From the NCBI RefSeq assembly GCF_012489685.1, contig NC_080042.1, positions 48,784,066-48,848,065 of the forward strand: a DNA stretch of 64,000 nt, given 5' to 3'. Position 1 is the stretch's first letter, and every line of letters begins with the position of its first letter. The DNA is from Lotus japonicus. Taxonomy: Eukaryota > Streptophyta > Magnoliopsida > Fabales > Fabaceae. The position numbers and the translations under genes are program-made. Shown here in pieces: positions 11,646 to 23,300 of the stretch. The notes under the pieces were generated by a model. It was not told the origin of the DNA, searched no databases, and saw only the letters and a program-made list of their open reading frames with translations.

Positions 11646-12864
11646 ATACATAAGGCTTAAAAACAAAAACTTTCTCACTTTTGTTATACGTATTTTGCTT
11701 TTTTTTTATGTGATTAAAACTGATTTTGCTAACCTTTCAAAAAGTACGTTTTTGACATCAAGATTCAAATTTTAAAATTTTGACAACCTATAAATTCAAA
11801 TTTTGAATATTCTTTTTGGAACAATATTCTCCTTCCTTTTTTCACATGCAAACAACATAAACCCTAATTGTTTTCATCTATATAAACTCTCTTATGTAAT
11901 TCTTCTCCTCTATCATTCCATTATTTAACCATCATCTAAGAGTTTTGAAATAACTATTGTTGTGATGACTGGAAAATTGAGAAGCAAATGTTGAAAAAGC
12001 AAAAAAAGTTCAGGTATTGCTTCTGATTCAACCAGTTTCTTGCCATATCATAAGGGTATAGTTACATTTCTATGAACATTATGAAATGATCTGCAACGTG
12101 TGTGATTTATTGAAATGATTTTGATTGGAGTGATGCTTTTTTACTTTTTCTTCTGTAATTTCATAGGCCTCATCACCATGGGACTTTTATTGTGAATTGG
12201 AATTGGGGATGGTGAGCTTATATGGAAGATTCTTCAAGAGTGAATACAACATGTGAGGTTTTTGCCCTCTTCCTACTTTCTGTTAGATTTCGCTGAATTT
12301 TTTTGTTTGTTTTTCCAGAGTGGCTTGGTTGAGTTTTGTTCTACAATTAAAAACCAAAGAAGAGATACGAGGAAGGAGAGGTAAGCCTTATGAATTTTTT
12401 GATTCACATTTATTTTGAGCAAAGCATATTGAAACATATAACTCAGGAAAACATATACATCTTTATATTTTAGGCATGAATCTTCATCTACTGTCTACTG
12501 ACCTTGCTGCTTGATTTAATGTTTAGCATGTTACAATTTGGTTATACTCTTTTTCTTTTGGTGTTCACAAATTTTGGTTGATGATGACAGTGTTGAACAG
12601 TTGCGGCTTACATAATTAGTATTAAGTGATGTAAGTTAAAATAAAATTAAATACTATTATATATGCACATGCTATCACTATAGATAGTTATGTATTGTGA
12701 ATTTTAATTTTTACTCTTATTTCAGGATAGTTCAGATCCGTTCATGACAACTACTTCTAGATTAAAGGCTGATGCATCTTCTTCCAACTTAGCAAAGATT
12801 GTCGTTTTATGTTGTAATTTATTTATTTATTTGTGCACTTTGAGTTATTTACTGTTTTGCGTTT

Positions 12865-14240
12865 AGATTATGGTGTGAATATTATATTTTTTTAGGTCAT
12901 ATAGAATTTTTTAGGTCATAATATTATATTTAAGTTAATGGAGTTCTTTTTTTATAAAATGTAAACAAAAATTGAGATTTGAATTTGAAATTTTAATTGC
13001 GTACTAAATAATAGTAATTGGAGCCTAATTTTCAGTCAGATTTTAAAACACTTGATACTTTTTTTAAACAAAATAAGCAAATCAATAATAAATATAATGG
13101 GTAGAGATTAACTTTCTTATGCAAAATCAGATTTAGTTTGTGATCAATATAAATAAGAGAAATCCGTTTATTTAATGAAAAGGAAATGAATAATCAATTT
13201 AAAAAAAATCATTTTGATTGGGATACATTTAATTTCAAGGTAAAATAAATTAAAAAATGTCAATTCTGTTTTACTGAATAAATTTGATTTCTCCTTTAAT
13301 AATAATTAATGGAGTTTCTTTAACTTTTTTATGTAATAAATATAAAATTTAGAATAATTCCATAGATTATGGTGTGGATATTCAATTTAATATTGAAATT
13401 TGAGTTTGAAATTTGAAATTGAAAATTGGTTGTGAATAATAGTACTTGCGTCAAAATTTATGGCGTGATATTAAAAAAAATGTAAACGCTTAATCCTTTA
13501 GTTTTAATGAAAAAAGAAAATAAATATTGAATTTAATGAGTGCAGTACATAATCAACTTTCTTAAGCAAAATCAGATTTAGTTAGTTATGAGTATAAATA
13601 AGGCAAATCCGTTTTTTAAGTAAAAAGGAAATGAATAATCAATTTAGAAAAAAAAACATTCTAATTGGGCAACATGAAATTTCGGAGTGGAATGATGAAA
13701 AAAAGAGTCAGTTCCGTTTTAATGAGTAGATTTTAATTTTTCCTTTCATAATAATTATTGGGGTTTCTTTTACCTTTTTTAGAAAAAAGGTAAATAATGG
13801 AATGATCTCATAGATTAAGGAGCGAATATTTAATTTTATTTAATTAATTTATTATTTTTAAAATTGTAAAAAATAATTTTGCGATTTGAGTTTGAAATTT
13901 AAAATGGGTACTAAATAAAAGTAATTTGATCCAACTTTTCACTCGGATTTTAAATTATTTTGCTCAGACACAGAATACGCTTTTCTTTCCACCCTAAATC
14001 ATTTGTAAATTCATTCATAATAATTAATTAGGTTTCTTTTAATTTTTTAAGAAATAAATATAATTTATAGAATGATCTCATTGATTAATGAGTCAATATT
14101 CAATTTAAGTTAATGAATTTCCTTTTTTAAAAATTGTAAAAAAAAATTGAGATTTGAGTTTGAAATTTAAAATGAGTACTAAATAATAGTAATTGAGGCC
14201 AAATTTTCAGTCAAATTTTAAAACATTTTTCTTAAATGAG
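12865..14240. repeat. Long degenerate tandem array inside the Helitron
   Basis: A block of roughly 450-500 bp recurs, with marker phrases TAGATTATGGTGTGAATATT (about 12865, 13366, 13811 and 14082) and GAGATTTGAGTTTGAAAT followed by GTACTAAATAATAGTAATT (about 12975, 13400, 13880, 14150). The last unit is shorter, with a spacing of about 270 bp. All units are AT-rich and non-coding. The repeats explain most of the Helitron's length. Confidence 0.6.
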
Positions 14241-14560
14241 TACTATATACTTATGATTAGATTACATGGTAAAAAAGTTCGACAGGGAAAAACATTCTAC
14301 ACAAGAAATAGTTCATGTAAAAACTAATAATTTTTGCTAACTCTTCATTCCCATCCTTCCCTTATGGCTCCTAGCTTTTACCACTATTGCTAACTCTTGG
14401 GAACAATTTTTAATCTAATTTAAGTATATTTTTTATAATTTTAAAAATATTTAGAATTAAATGTATATAAAGTTTTTGTCAAATTTTGCAAGTTGTGTAA
14501 TACTCATTGTGATTTTGTTTGGTTGAATGCTCATTTTTCAATTTTTCATATCTTAATTCA

Positions 14561-14797
14561 AGGCTTAATAGCTTTTTTGGTCCCTCACTTATCACAGTTT
14601 TGCACTTTTGGTCCCCAATAAAAAAAATTAGCACTTTTGGTCCTCCACATTGCTTATTTATTTGCAAAAATGATCCCTATTTAGACGAAAACTGCAAAAG
14701 TGTGTAAATATGAGGGATTAATTTTGCTAATTTTTTCCTAAAGGGACTAAAAGTGAAAAATTGTGATAAGTGAGGGACCAAAATAGCCATTAAGCCT
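14561..14797. mobile_element. Foldback MITE, 237 bp, nested in the Helitron
   Basis: The arms AGGCTTAATAGCTTTTTTGG... and the inverted ...CCAAAATAGCCATTAAGCCT pair over more than 80 bases, including TCCCTCACTTATCACA and its complement. TAATTCA occurs at both borders, so the target duplication is about 7-9 bp and the exact limits are uncertain. The GGTCCC-rich subterminal sequence resembles the other Mutator-like foldbacks in this window. Confidence 0.72.
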
Positions 14798-15907
14798 AAT
14801 TCATTAATCGTGCTTAAATAATGAGATCAATATTCGCCGTGCAACGCACGGGGTAAAAACGCTAGTATATGTAGAAAAAAGCAAGTCACGTGATATTTGA
14901 AGTTGAATTTTAATTTTTTTCTCATTGTCAAAAGAAGGGTGCACCCAAAAGAAGTTCAAAAAAAGAGGAACATGTAAACATGGGTCGTGGTCCTCTAATA
15001 ACAAAACACACATATAATATAATATTGGAAATAAAACCCATATTAGTTGCCTTCCTCACACTGTATCTTTGACGCCGCACACCGTAATCAAAGGTTGCAG
15101 GGCAACGACATGGTAGTTGCACAACTGCTTTGTTCTGTTCGCACCGCTGAGAAAGAATTGTTGTGCCTTATACTGCTGCTCGCTGGAAGACGCCGCCGCC
15201 GCAGGGGACACCACCTTCGCCGGGAGAAGAAAGTAGGATGGTGAGGGCCGCGAATCAGAAAAGGGTTTTTGCTTATTCCGCGGCAGGGATCTGTTGCTCT
15301 GTCGTTCTCCTTCTGATTCTGTTTCCCTCTTTCTATTTTTTTTTTCAACGCCACCAAAAACGATGTCGTTTGTTTAGGTTTGTGCCAATTTCAGTATAAA
15401 ATGATGTCGTTTTGGCCTGTTCAACAGAACCGGGGAAAACCGGGCAACCCGCGGTTTTGACCGGTTGGGCCGGTTCAACACCGGTTTCACCGGTTCAAGT
15501 CCGGTTCCCTATATGTCCGGTTCTTGTAGTGTTCCGGACCGGCCTGTGTCTGGTTCCCGGTCGAACCGGTTGAACCGGCCGGTCCGGTCCGGTTTTCAGA
15601 ACATTGCTATTTTTAATGGTCAAACTATAATTAATTTACATTCAATGTTAATTGTCATAGCTAGGACTTGAACACAGGACCTAGAGGGAGGAAAGCTAAT
15701 ACAAATTTTCACTACATCACTTTGCTTCTTGTTAGGAAGAATGCATATTATTTTATACTAAGGTTATATTTTAAGTTATTATAATTTTTTTATATAAACC
15801 GAGTCAAGCAATCGAACCAATGACCCAGTGGTTGAACCATTGACTCATTGACCCAGTGCCTCGACCGAGTCGATTACCGGTCCGAGTCTGATAACACTGC
15901 TACAAAT

Positions 15908-17323
15908 AATAGACGTTTTAGCGTTTTGTATTTGGAACGTATATACAACTGATTAAGTTGTCTCATGTCATGTCATGTTCTGATTTCAAATTCGCTTTTG
16001 AAATGCACGTTAAGCAATGATCATTTTCAAATGCAAATCCCCTTAGGTCAAAGGTAGCTACTTAATATTATTAATTTGGTGTTTGATGGAGGCAAATCTG
16101 AAGTTTCAACTTTCAAGTGGGTTTGCTTAAAGAAATAATCCTTCATTGGTAAACAAATTTATGATCTGAACCTTTTAATGAAATTTAAGGGTCAATAGCT
16201 TTTTAATTAATTATTTTTCAATGTAACAAAAAAAAAAAGCTGTTTAATTGGGTGAACGTGTAATTACTGTTCATTGTTTTTATTTTTTTACGCTTCCTGT
16301 TGATTGTCGGTGGCCAAGAAGTAAAGCTAATTTTGTGGGTTCATATGATTTCACATTCGTGCAATCTTATAGTCATGATTTTATTATATCCCTCATTTGA
16401 CAGAGTTGCGTTAAAATAATGATATCTAATTAGAAGTTACCTATATAAATGTTAGTGCTAAGAATAACCACATGAATTACGAGTGATTTAATACTTCATC
16501 CCTTAAAACAAGTAGTTATGTGTTTGATTCTCAACTTTAGCCAATGGAAAAAAACTTTGTCCAATCTCCTATTGCTTAGTACATTAATAGTTATCGACCG
16601 AGGGATACACTAACCCGGTTTAGGTACTAAAGCCTGACAACGCGTAAATTATGCTTATGTAAAAAAAATAGTAAATTATGCGATAGACATGTATGCATGG
16701 GATATATAGTAAATAGTGATTGTCATATGTATATTAAACTAATATATAGTTCTTCATAATTTCACAGCACAGTTTCATCCATCTAGAGTTTCACTTCGAT
16801 TAGATCAAATGATCTATAGTAACATTGCACCAAATAGCAGCATTTATAGTTTTTAAATTTGTCTCTTGAAAAAGATAAGATACACGTGATATTACTAAAT
16901 GGGAACCATTTATTTTCCTTCAAAATAAGGCACTGAAATGATCAACCAAATGTTCAACCAAGCACAGTATTATCGATAAAAAAAAATGAATGAATGATAT
17001 AAAAACCATGAACACGTCTGAATGCATGGAGTGTACATATGGTAAGAAAAGAAAAATGTGATAAAATAACAACAAAAAATAGGGAAGGTTAAATGGAGAA
17101 CTAATGATTTTATATACACTACACTACAAAAGATATGGAAAGGGCATTTACCCAAATTAGATGGAAGACAATTAATTAGAGGGATTGATAAGAGATTAAG
17201 GATAGATATAACCACCCCTAAGAAAAGGATTTCCTCTTTTCTTCGTATTCATCCTTGCTTTCTCTACAATTTGTTCAGTTGTGACAAAATCTGTTAATGG
17301 AGAATTTCCCTCCCGCTACCTTC
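15908..17323. other. Intergenic and 3' flank of the PRAF gene
   Basis: AT-rich sequence without a credible gene. The last 200-300 bases before 17324 are expected to be the 3' UTR of the PRAF gene, which reads leftward. A SINE-like patch near 16480-16650 has only a weak B-box (GTTTGATTCTC), so I do not call it. Confidence 0.5.
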
Positions 17324-20300
17324 CTAAGCTTTTCGGGAAACAGGAGAACCAGCGCCCTCTTCCCTAAGTGCTGCTTGGCTGGAAGACTTGTCCCCACTAC
17401 GAACATTGTATTTTTCATATACCTTCTCCCGGTTCTCTGACCACCAAATCTCTGCTTGGTTCTCTCCGAATTTCCTCCGGCTGCGATTACATTTACCATT
17501 AAAGAGAGATGTGAAAATTAACGACTGCATGAAATACTAAAGATCTTAGTATAAAGGGAGCTGCAAACTTCCAATCACCAATATATTGGCCTAGTAAAAG
17601 ATATTCATGCAGAATATCACTAAGATATAGAATTATTAGCAAAGCAATGACCTAAGAGTAAGAAGATTATAGTTAAAGTTCATACTTTTTTAAATTCCGC
17701 AATGCATAGTTAAAGTTCATACTTCATACTGTCTTAACCAACAAGTTGTTGGTCTAGTGATAAGCAAGCTAGACCTTCATAAGGGTGCGAACATAAGCCC
17801 AAGATTATAGTTAAAGTTCACATTATTAGCAAAGTGATTTATTGGGAGAGACAATTACAGTGTCCTGGACGGGGGGAGACATCTGAGTCAAAGACCAACA
17901 AAGTTCAAACTATTTTTAAATTCTGCAATATACAGCCTAGGTTTGGCCGATTTCTCAAACCTTAAGTTTGGGCTGTTTACATGATATATACCTTTTCTTA
18001 AGGATTTAACCTGGCCTTTTTGAAACTTTGGCTTATAATCTGAAAATCTATTTGAAAGCCTATTCAGTAGGCCAAGAGGCCTAAATCTTTACATAATAAC
18101 AACAAGTATATGATTTTAAAACATTAAAATTAAGATCTAGCATAATAATAATATCAATTATAAAAAATAACTATATTACTTATATATGCTTAAATAGGCA
18201 GTCCTGTCAAATCTAAAAGGTTTTTCGGATAACCTAAACCTGATTTTTTGGCTAAATGAACTATTAAAAAGTTTTGAATTAATTTATTTAGTAAATAAGA
18301 CCAGCTAGCTTGGCCTAGGCCGACTGCAGGCCAATCTATTGGCCTATCACTGATCAAATATTAGTGAAATCATCTACAGGCTACAGCTGGACACCCAAAG
18401 CCAAATACTCAAGTAGAACCAGGTATGGATAACCTGATTATGCTGAAGATTTTTATTACCTGAATCGTACTCGCTTCAGATCTCTAGTTCCATCACGCAG
18501 GGCCACAAGGGTTATATAGACACCAGGTTCATACTGTTCAATCCACTCTGCCTCAATATGATTACTATTAGCAGCCAGCACAGCATTCTTTGATTTCAGA
18601 CCACTCTCATCATCTTGGAAATTCCCAGAATCCCTTCCATCAACAGTGCCTGATATGATATTGCTGCTTGCCTGAAAATCAGCACCACCATTTGGAAATT
18701 TCACACCTGGATAATTATTGGTCCCATTAGAGGTCACGAGGGTACGGATTTGCTCGTGACTATTGGTTCCATTGGCTCCTGCAAAATTCCCCAAATTTCC
18801 ATTCGACAGCGAGGATCCAAGTCCTATGGAAGCCGAACTAGGGCTGCTGATTAATTCTGCCTTGGAGTGCTGCTCCCCATTTGAGTCTGGATAGTGGATG
18901 CCATTTGGCTGGTAAGGTGGTCTAATGTTCTCAGCATCATAAACTCCAGGAGGAAGCCTCTCAGCCAGATCTTTGAGCTGAAAAGATGTTAATGGGCAAT
19001 CAATTTGAGTGTGGAACAGCCATGCTTATCAGTATATGGAAGATAAAGGAAAATGTGGGGTAACTCTATCTGAATAAAGACTTTAACAATATACTACAAG
19101 ACTCGGACCTCCGTGTGCATGTCACAACAAATATGTAGTTTTTAATAGGTTAACTTAATCTCTTAGTCCTTTTAGTTTCATCCAATTTTTAATTAAATCC
19201 TTAGCGTTTAATTATTTTTTATTAAAACCTCAGAAGTTAAAAAATTTACAATTCGATCCTGACAACAATCCTTCCACTAAAGTTATTATAAAATATGATT
19301 GATATGGTACAATATACAATATGTTATATGCCTGTTATTATAATTTAAAAAATGAAACAAAATTGTCAAAATAAAACTAACTATTTTGTCAAACAAAAAT
19401 CAGTGCAAGAAAAAAAAATGAAAAGCGCTCTTTGCGAAATGATAGACATTTCCTTAGTCTAAAAGTCTTAACATAGGTAAACTTGCTTTTGTGGACAACT
19501 AAACATGACAAAATAACATAAAAAATGAGACATGTAAATGTTTCTTAAAACGTGAAAATAATATCTAAATCTAAGAAGAATAAAAGCTCACATGCAATAT
19601 GGATCCACAAAACAAAATCAGAATTTAGGGATTAAGAAACTAATGGTACTTAAAAAAAGGAAAAAGATGAAAATAAAAAATAAACATTTCCATGTGAGCA
19701 ATACTACATTAGCACTAATACTTGAGAGAACATTTAATAGTGTTAATGTGTAAGGATTAAATAAAAAATTTATAAGGATAGGATTAAAACATTTTAAATT
19801 ACAAGGATTTAAATACAAATTGAGTGAAACTATAAGGACATACAGATTAATTTAACATTTTTAATATACTATTGAAGCTAAAACAAAACAGAAAATGAAA
19901 GTAAATTCTTAAATACCATGCACCAAGATCATGAATGATAACTGTTCATAAAAAATCAGTTCTTAGAATCTTGTGACAGTGAAAAAATATTATATAATTA
20001 CAATTTGATACATGGGTTAATCTTGATATCCATTTTATTCAAATGATAATGAGGAAAAGTTAAAGTGAAGCAACAAATAATGAAACACTACATGAAAATA
20101 AATAATTTCAAAGACATCTGGCTCCAACAGAACAGAAGTACATTAACCAGAAAAATACCTGTGCCGTAAGTGACTTTATAACTTCTTTTGCAGCTTTAGA
20201 TTTAGCAGATTCCTCAGAAGCCAGTGCCAAAGCTTCTTGTGTCTTTTTTGTTGACCTTTGAAGCTCTAACTCTTGTAGTTCAGATCTCTTCCTCAGGCTC

Positions 20301-23300
20301 TCAACCTAATGATATCAATAATTAGACCTCTCTTGATACCATAAAAAAGTTAAAAATATTTTAATGAACATGTGACCTTAACTTCTTTGGCAAATTGAGC
20401 AAAGAGATCCTGCTCATGTTTCATAAGGTTCATTTACAGGCTCAAAATTGCAGAGCAAAAGTTTAAATGGACAATAGTTTTATTGTTAATGAAGGGTACT
20501 TTGGCTACTTGATACACATGAGAGAAGGAAAGGAAAACGCACCTGAGCACGTAACATCTGCACTTCCTGATTTAAAATTTCATTTGTTTTCTTTAACCTA
20601 TCAGCAATATTTTTGGAGAAGGAAAGCCCTGATGTTGTTGGAATAGGTGTAGCAGAACGAGGAGGGCTTGGTCTCTGAGAGAAAGGGGACACAGACCTTG
20701 AACTTACTCCAGATGGTGCAACCACCGGTCTTGGAACAGTTCGTTTCAGATCAACAGCAGTCGAGAATACAACATCTTTCAGCTGTAGCAAGGAAGGTCC
20801 TTGCGAGGAGCGAACTAGTGAGAATGTATCAGCCTTCTTTCCTTGTTTGGCTGCCTTACTATCTAGCTGCTTTATCAAATCCATGTTAGAAGGAATTACT
20901 GACTTGGACAATCTTAGCTCAGACTTGTCTAACCTATCCTTGTTTTCACCCGACAGACGTGGCAAAGCACTCCTCCGATTATTATGGTTAGTTTCTGCAA
21001 CCTTGTTCAATTTTACATAACAAGATTCACAAACACGATATGGCTTGCCAGGATTAGGAGCTAGTGCTGCTCTTAATGCTTTCCTTGAACTGCATGAATG
21101 GCAGTGCACAAGTCCACAGTTGTAACAATTGTGCCTCTTTCTAGTGAAGCCAAATGCCTGTCTACAGGCAGAGCATTGAGACTGCTCAGCACCAGATACC
21201 CACTTATGAAGGCATATGGCAGCCGAGTAGTTTGAACCACATGCAATATATTTCACATGTCGGTCCTTCAATGCTTCAACCAGAGTTGGTGTTTTTCGAT
21301 CTTCAAGATCTCCATGACCCAATCTCCCATTTGCACCCTTACCCCAAGTGTAAACTTCATTTTTGGATGTTAAAACAGCCACGTGATATGCACCACATGC
21401 GATTTCTTCAGCGGACTCCCCAGCAATCTTGTCTCCAACCAAGCAGGGCAGCTTTCCATCAGACTTGGGATTCCCAAGCTGACCATATACAGTACTTCCC
21501 ATGGTAAAAACACGTCCAGATATTGTCAGGCCTACTGTCAAACTGTGTCCACAAGCAATTTTATGAAAATTGTACTCAATAAGTGCAGGCACACAAGTTG
21601 GTTTAAGTCGTGCCTCCTTATCCCCATGCCCAAGGCGATTTTTGTCTCCATCACCCCAAGTAAACAATTTACCTGATGATAAACTCGCACTAGTTTGCGT
21701 TGCAATAACCTCTACCACGGCTGCAGTGTGCCACACTCCACATGCAACAGCTATTGTCCTCAGCCCTGATAAGGATTCCACTTCTCTAGGACATGAAATG
21801 TTTCCCCTATCACCATGACCCAAGACACCAAAAGTTCCATCACCAAATGTAAAGAGCTGCCCACTTAAAGTTATCAAGGCAGTGTGCCACGGACCACAGG
21901 CAACAGATGCAATTTGAAGTCCCTCTAATGGACCGGCAATTCTCTTTGGTATCCAATGACTAACATCAGTTCCATGACCAAGCAGCCCAGCATGATGAGT
22001 ACCATCACCCCATGTATATAGTTCACCGGCCACTGTAACAGCACAGGAATGGAACTCCCCACAGGCAACAAAATCAACAGTTGTAGAAGTCAATGCTTCA
22101 ACTAGACGAGGTTGAACCACATTTTTCCCAACACCATGGCCAAGGCGTCCTCCTGATTCTTCACCCCACGTAAAAACCTCACCTTGCCTAGTGACTAAAG
22201 AAGCATGTCTAACTCCACATGCTATATGATGTACATCTAAAACTACATTGGACTCTAGGGGTTTGGGGATAAGCGCATCTGCCCTTGGACTGAAATAACT
22301 GACACTTTTATCGGCACTAACTTGCACGTTTTCACAGATAATATCCCCCCATATATATACATCCCCCAGAGCATCATAGTCATCTGGTGCAGATCCATGA
22401 CTAGACGTGCTGGGGGCACTTGAAACACTGACACGAAAAGCATCTGGACCAGATCCTTTTACTTGCATATTTGTTGAGTCTGATGGTGCATGTGACCTTT
22501 CAGAATTTACAATATTGTCAGGCCAAAAGGACTTTGGTGAGGTATTTGGAAGACTCGCAGGAACGTCAGGAGAACTAATGTCTCGTGACGCACTAGCTGA
22601 ACTGTCGCTTGGACTATTTGATGTTAAATCTCTGCTATCCTGAAATTAATTGTGCCAGAAATAATTATGAGCAACTTACCATGAATTTCATCAGGGAGAT
22701 ATCACAAAGCATAATGGCAATAGTAGTAAAAAAATGTAAAAACTAGCATAAAGTCAGTTGAATTTATTCACAAAAAGATACATCCTAGAAAAAATTAGAG
22801 TTTGCTAATCAACCCAAACAATTAAATTTAAACCTAAAAAAGACCAGAGAAGAGGACAAGTAAGTGACTACCGGAGGAACTGCAGCATATAATGAATAAA
22901 ATAAGGCTATAAACTGAGAAATAAAGACTAGCTTTCCTTACAGTAAACGATAATCACTAATATAATGAATCAAATAACTAACAAGTTCTCTCTATCCTGA
23001 CTTGTCAAAAACATGCACCCGAAGGTAGTGTTGGGCACAGAGATAAAAATGAAAGGAACAGATAAAAGCAATGGAATAGACTCTGTTGGTTGCACCATTT
23101 TTAGTAGAGCCAAAGTGTACTACTTTTAAAACTCCTGTCAAATTTTGATCTATTTTTAAAATGCACCAATCATGGAATAGAATCTATATGTCATGTAAAT
23201 GCTAAGGAAAATAAGCTCTTCCAAACGTGGTCTAAGTCTATTATAATATAACACACAAATGAATTTAAATAAAACGACCATAAGTTGCTGTTTTTACATC

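Larger units (their letters stand above)
11220..14865 (+). mobile_element. Non-autonomous Helitron, 3.6 kb
   Basis: The 5' end TCTATATACTATAG starts with TC after an A. The 3' end carries a perfect hairpin CCGTGC-AAC-GCACGG (near 14837-14851), then CTAG at 14862-14865 followed by T. Insertion between A and T, a 5' TC, a 3' CTRR and a subterminal hairpin define Helitrons, which move by rolling-circle replication. No Rep or helicase frame is present, so it depends on another copy. Inside are two tandem-repeat tracts and a nested MITE at 14561-14797. The orientation is set by the hairpin end. Confidence 0.75.
10937..15606. mobile_element. Inner hAT-like element (about 1.0 kb of its own sequence)
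   Basis: The terminal inverted repeats are CAATGTTCTGAAAACCGG, and its complement ends at 15606. An exact 8-bp duplication, CTATTTTT, flanks them (10929-10936 and 15607-15614). The element's own sequence is 10937-11219 and 14866-15606. The right part is GC-richer (15050-15300, with CGCCGCCGC and GGCGAATC-type sequence) and holds the ACGATGTCGTTTTGG-type repeats near 15360-15415. Short frames there have no recognisable product. A Helitron occupies the middle. Confidence 0.83.
10729..15899. mobile_element. Outer hAT-like MITE of the nest (about 0.5 kb of its own sequence)
   Basis: The left end CATAGTTATAAAACTCGG and the inverted right end (read back as CAGTGTTATCAGACTCGG) match at most positions. 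The flanks are CTGCAAAT (10721-10728) and CTACAAAT (15900-15907), an 8-bp target duplication with one mismatch, which is the hAT length. Only 10729-10936 and 15615-15899 belong to this element; both pieces are rich in CCGGTT and GACCGG motifs. The remainder is a second element inserted at 10937. Confidence 0.72.

Noticed and set aside
16480..16660. SINE with B-box-like GTTTGATTCTC
   Set aside because: No convincing A-box at the correct distance.
17741..17900. SINE in the last PRAF intron (TTGGTCTAGTGATAAG A-box-like)
   Set aside because: The A-box is fair, but no B-box of proper form follows. Left open.
20375..20440. Possible extra exon of the PRAF gene
   Set aside because: The family's coiled coil continues directly from the exon ending at 20543 to the exon starting at 20305 (LRAQ joined to VESLRKR), so no exon is needed between.
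20668..21818. Frames of 73-117 codons on the + strand over the large PRAF exon
   Set aside because: Antisense shadows of conserved RCC1/FYVE coding sequence.
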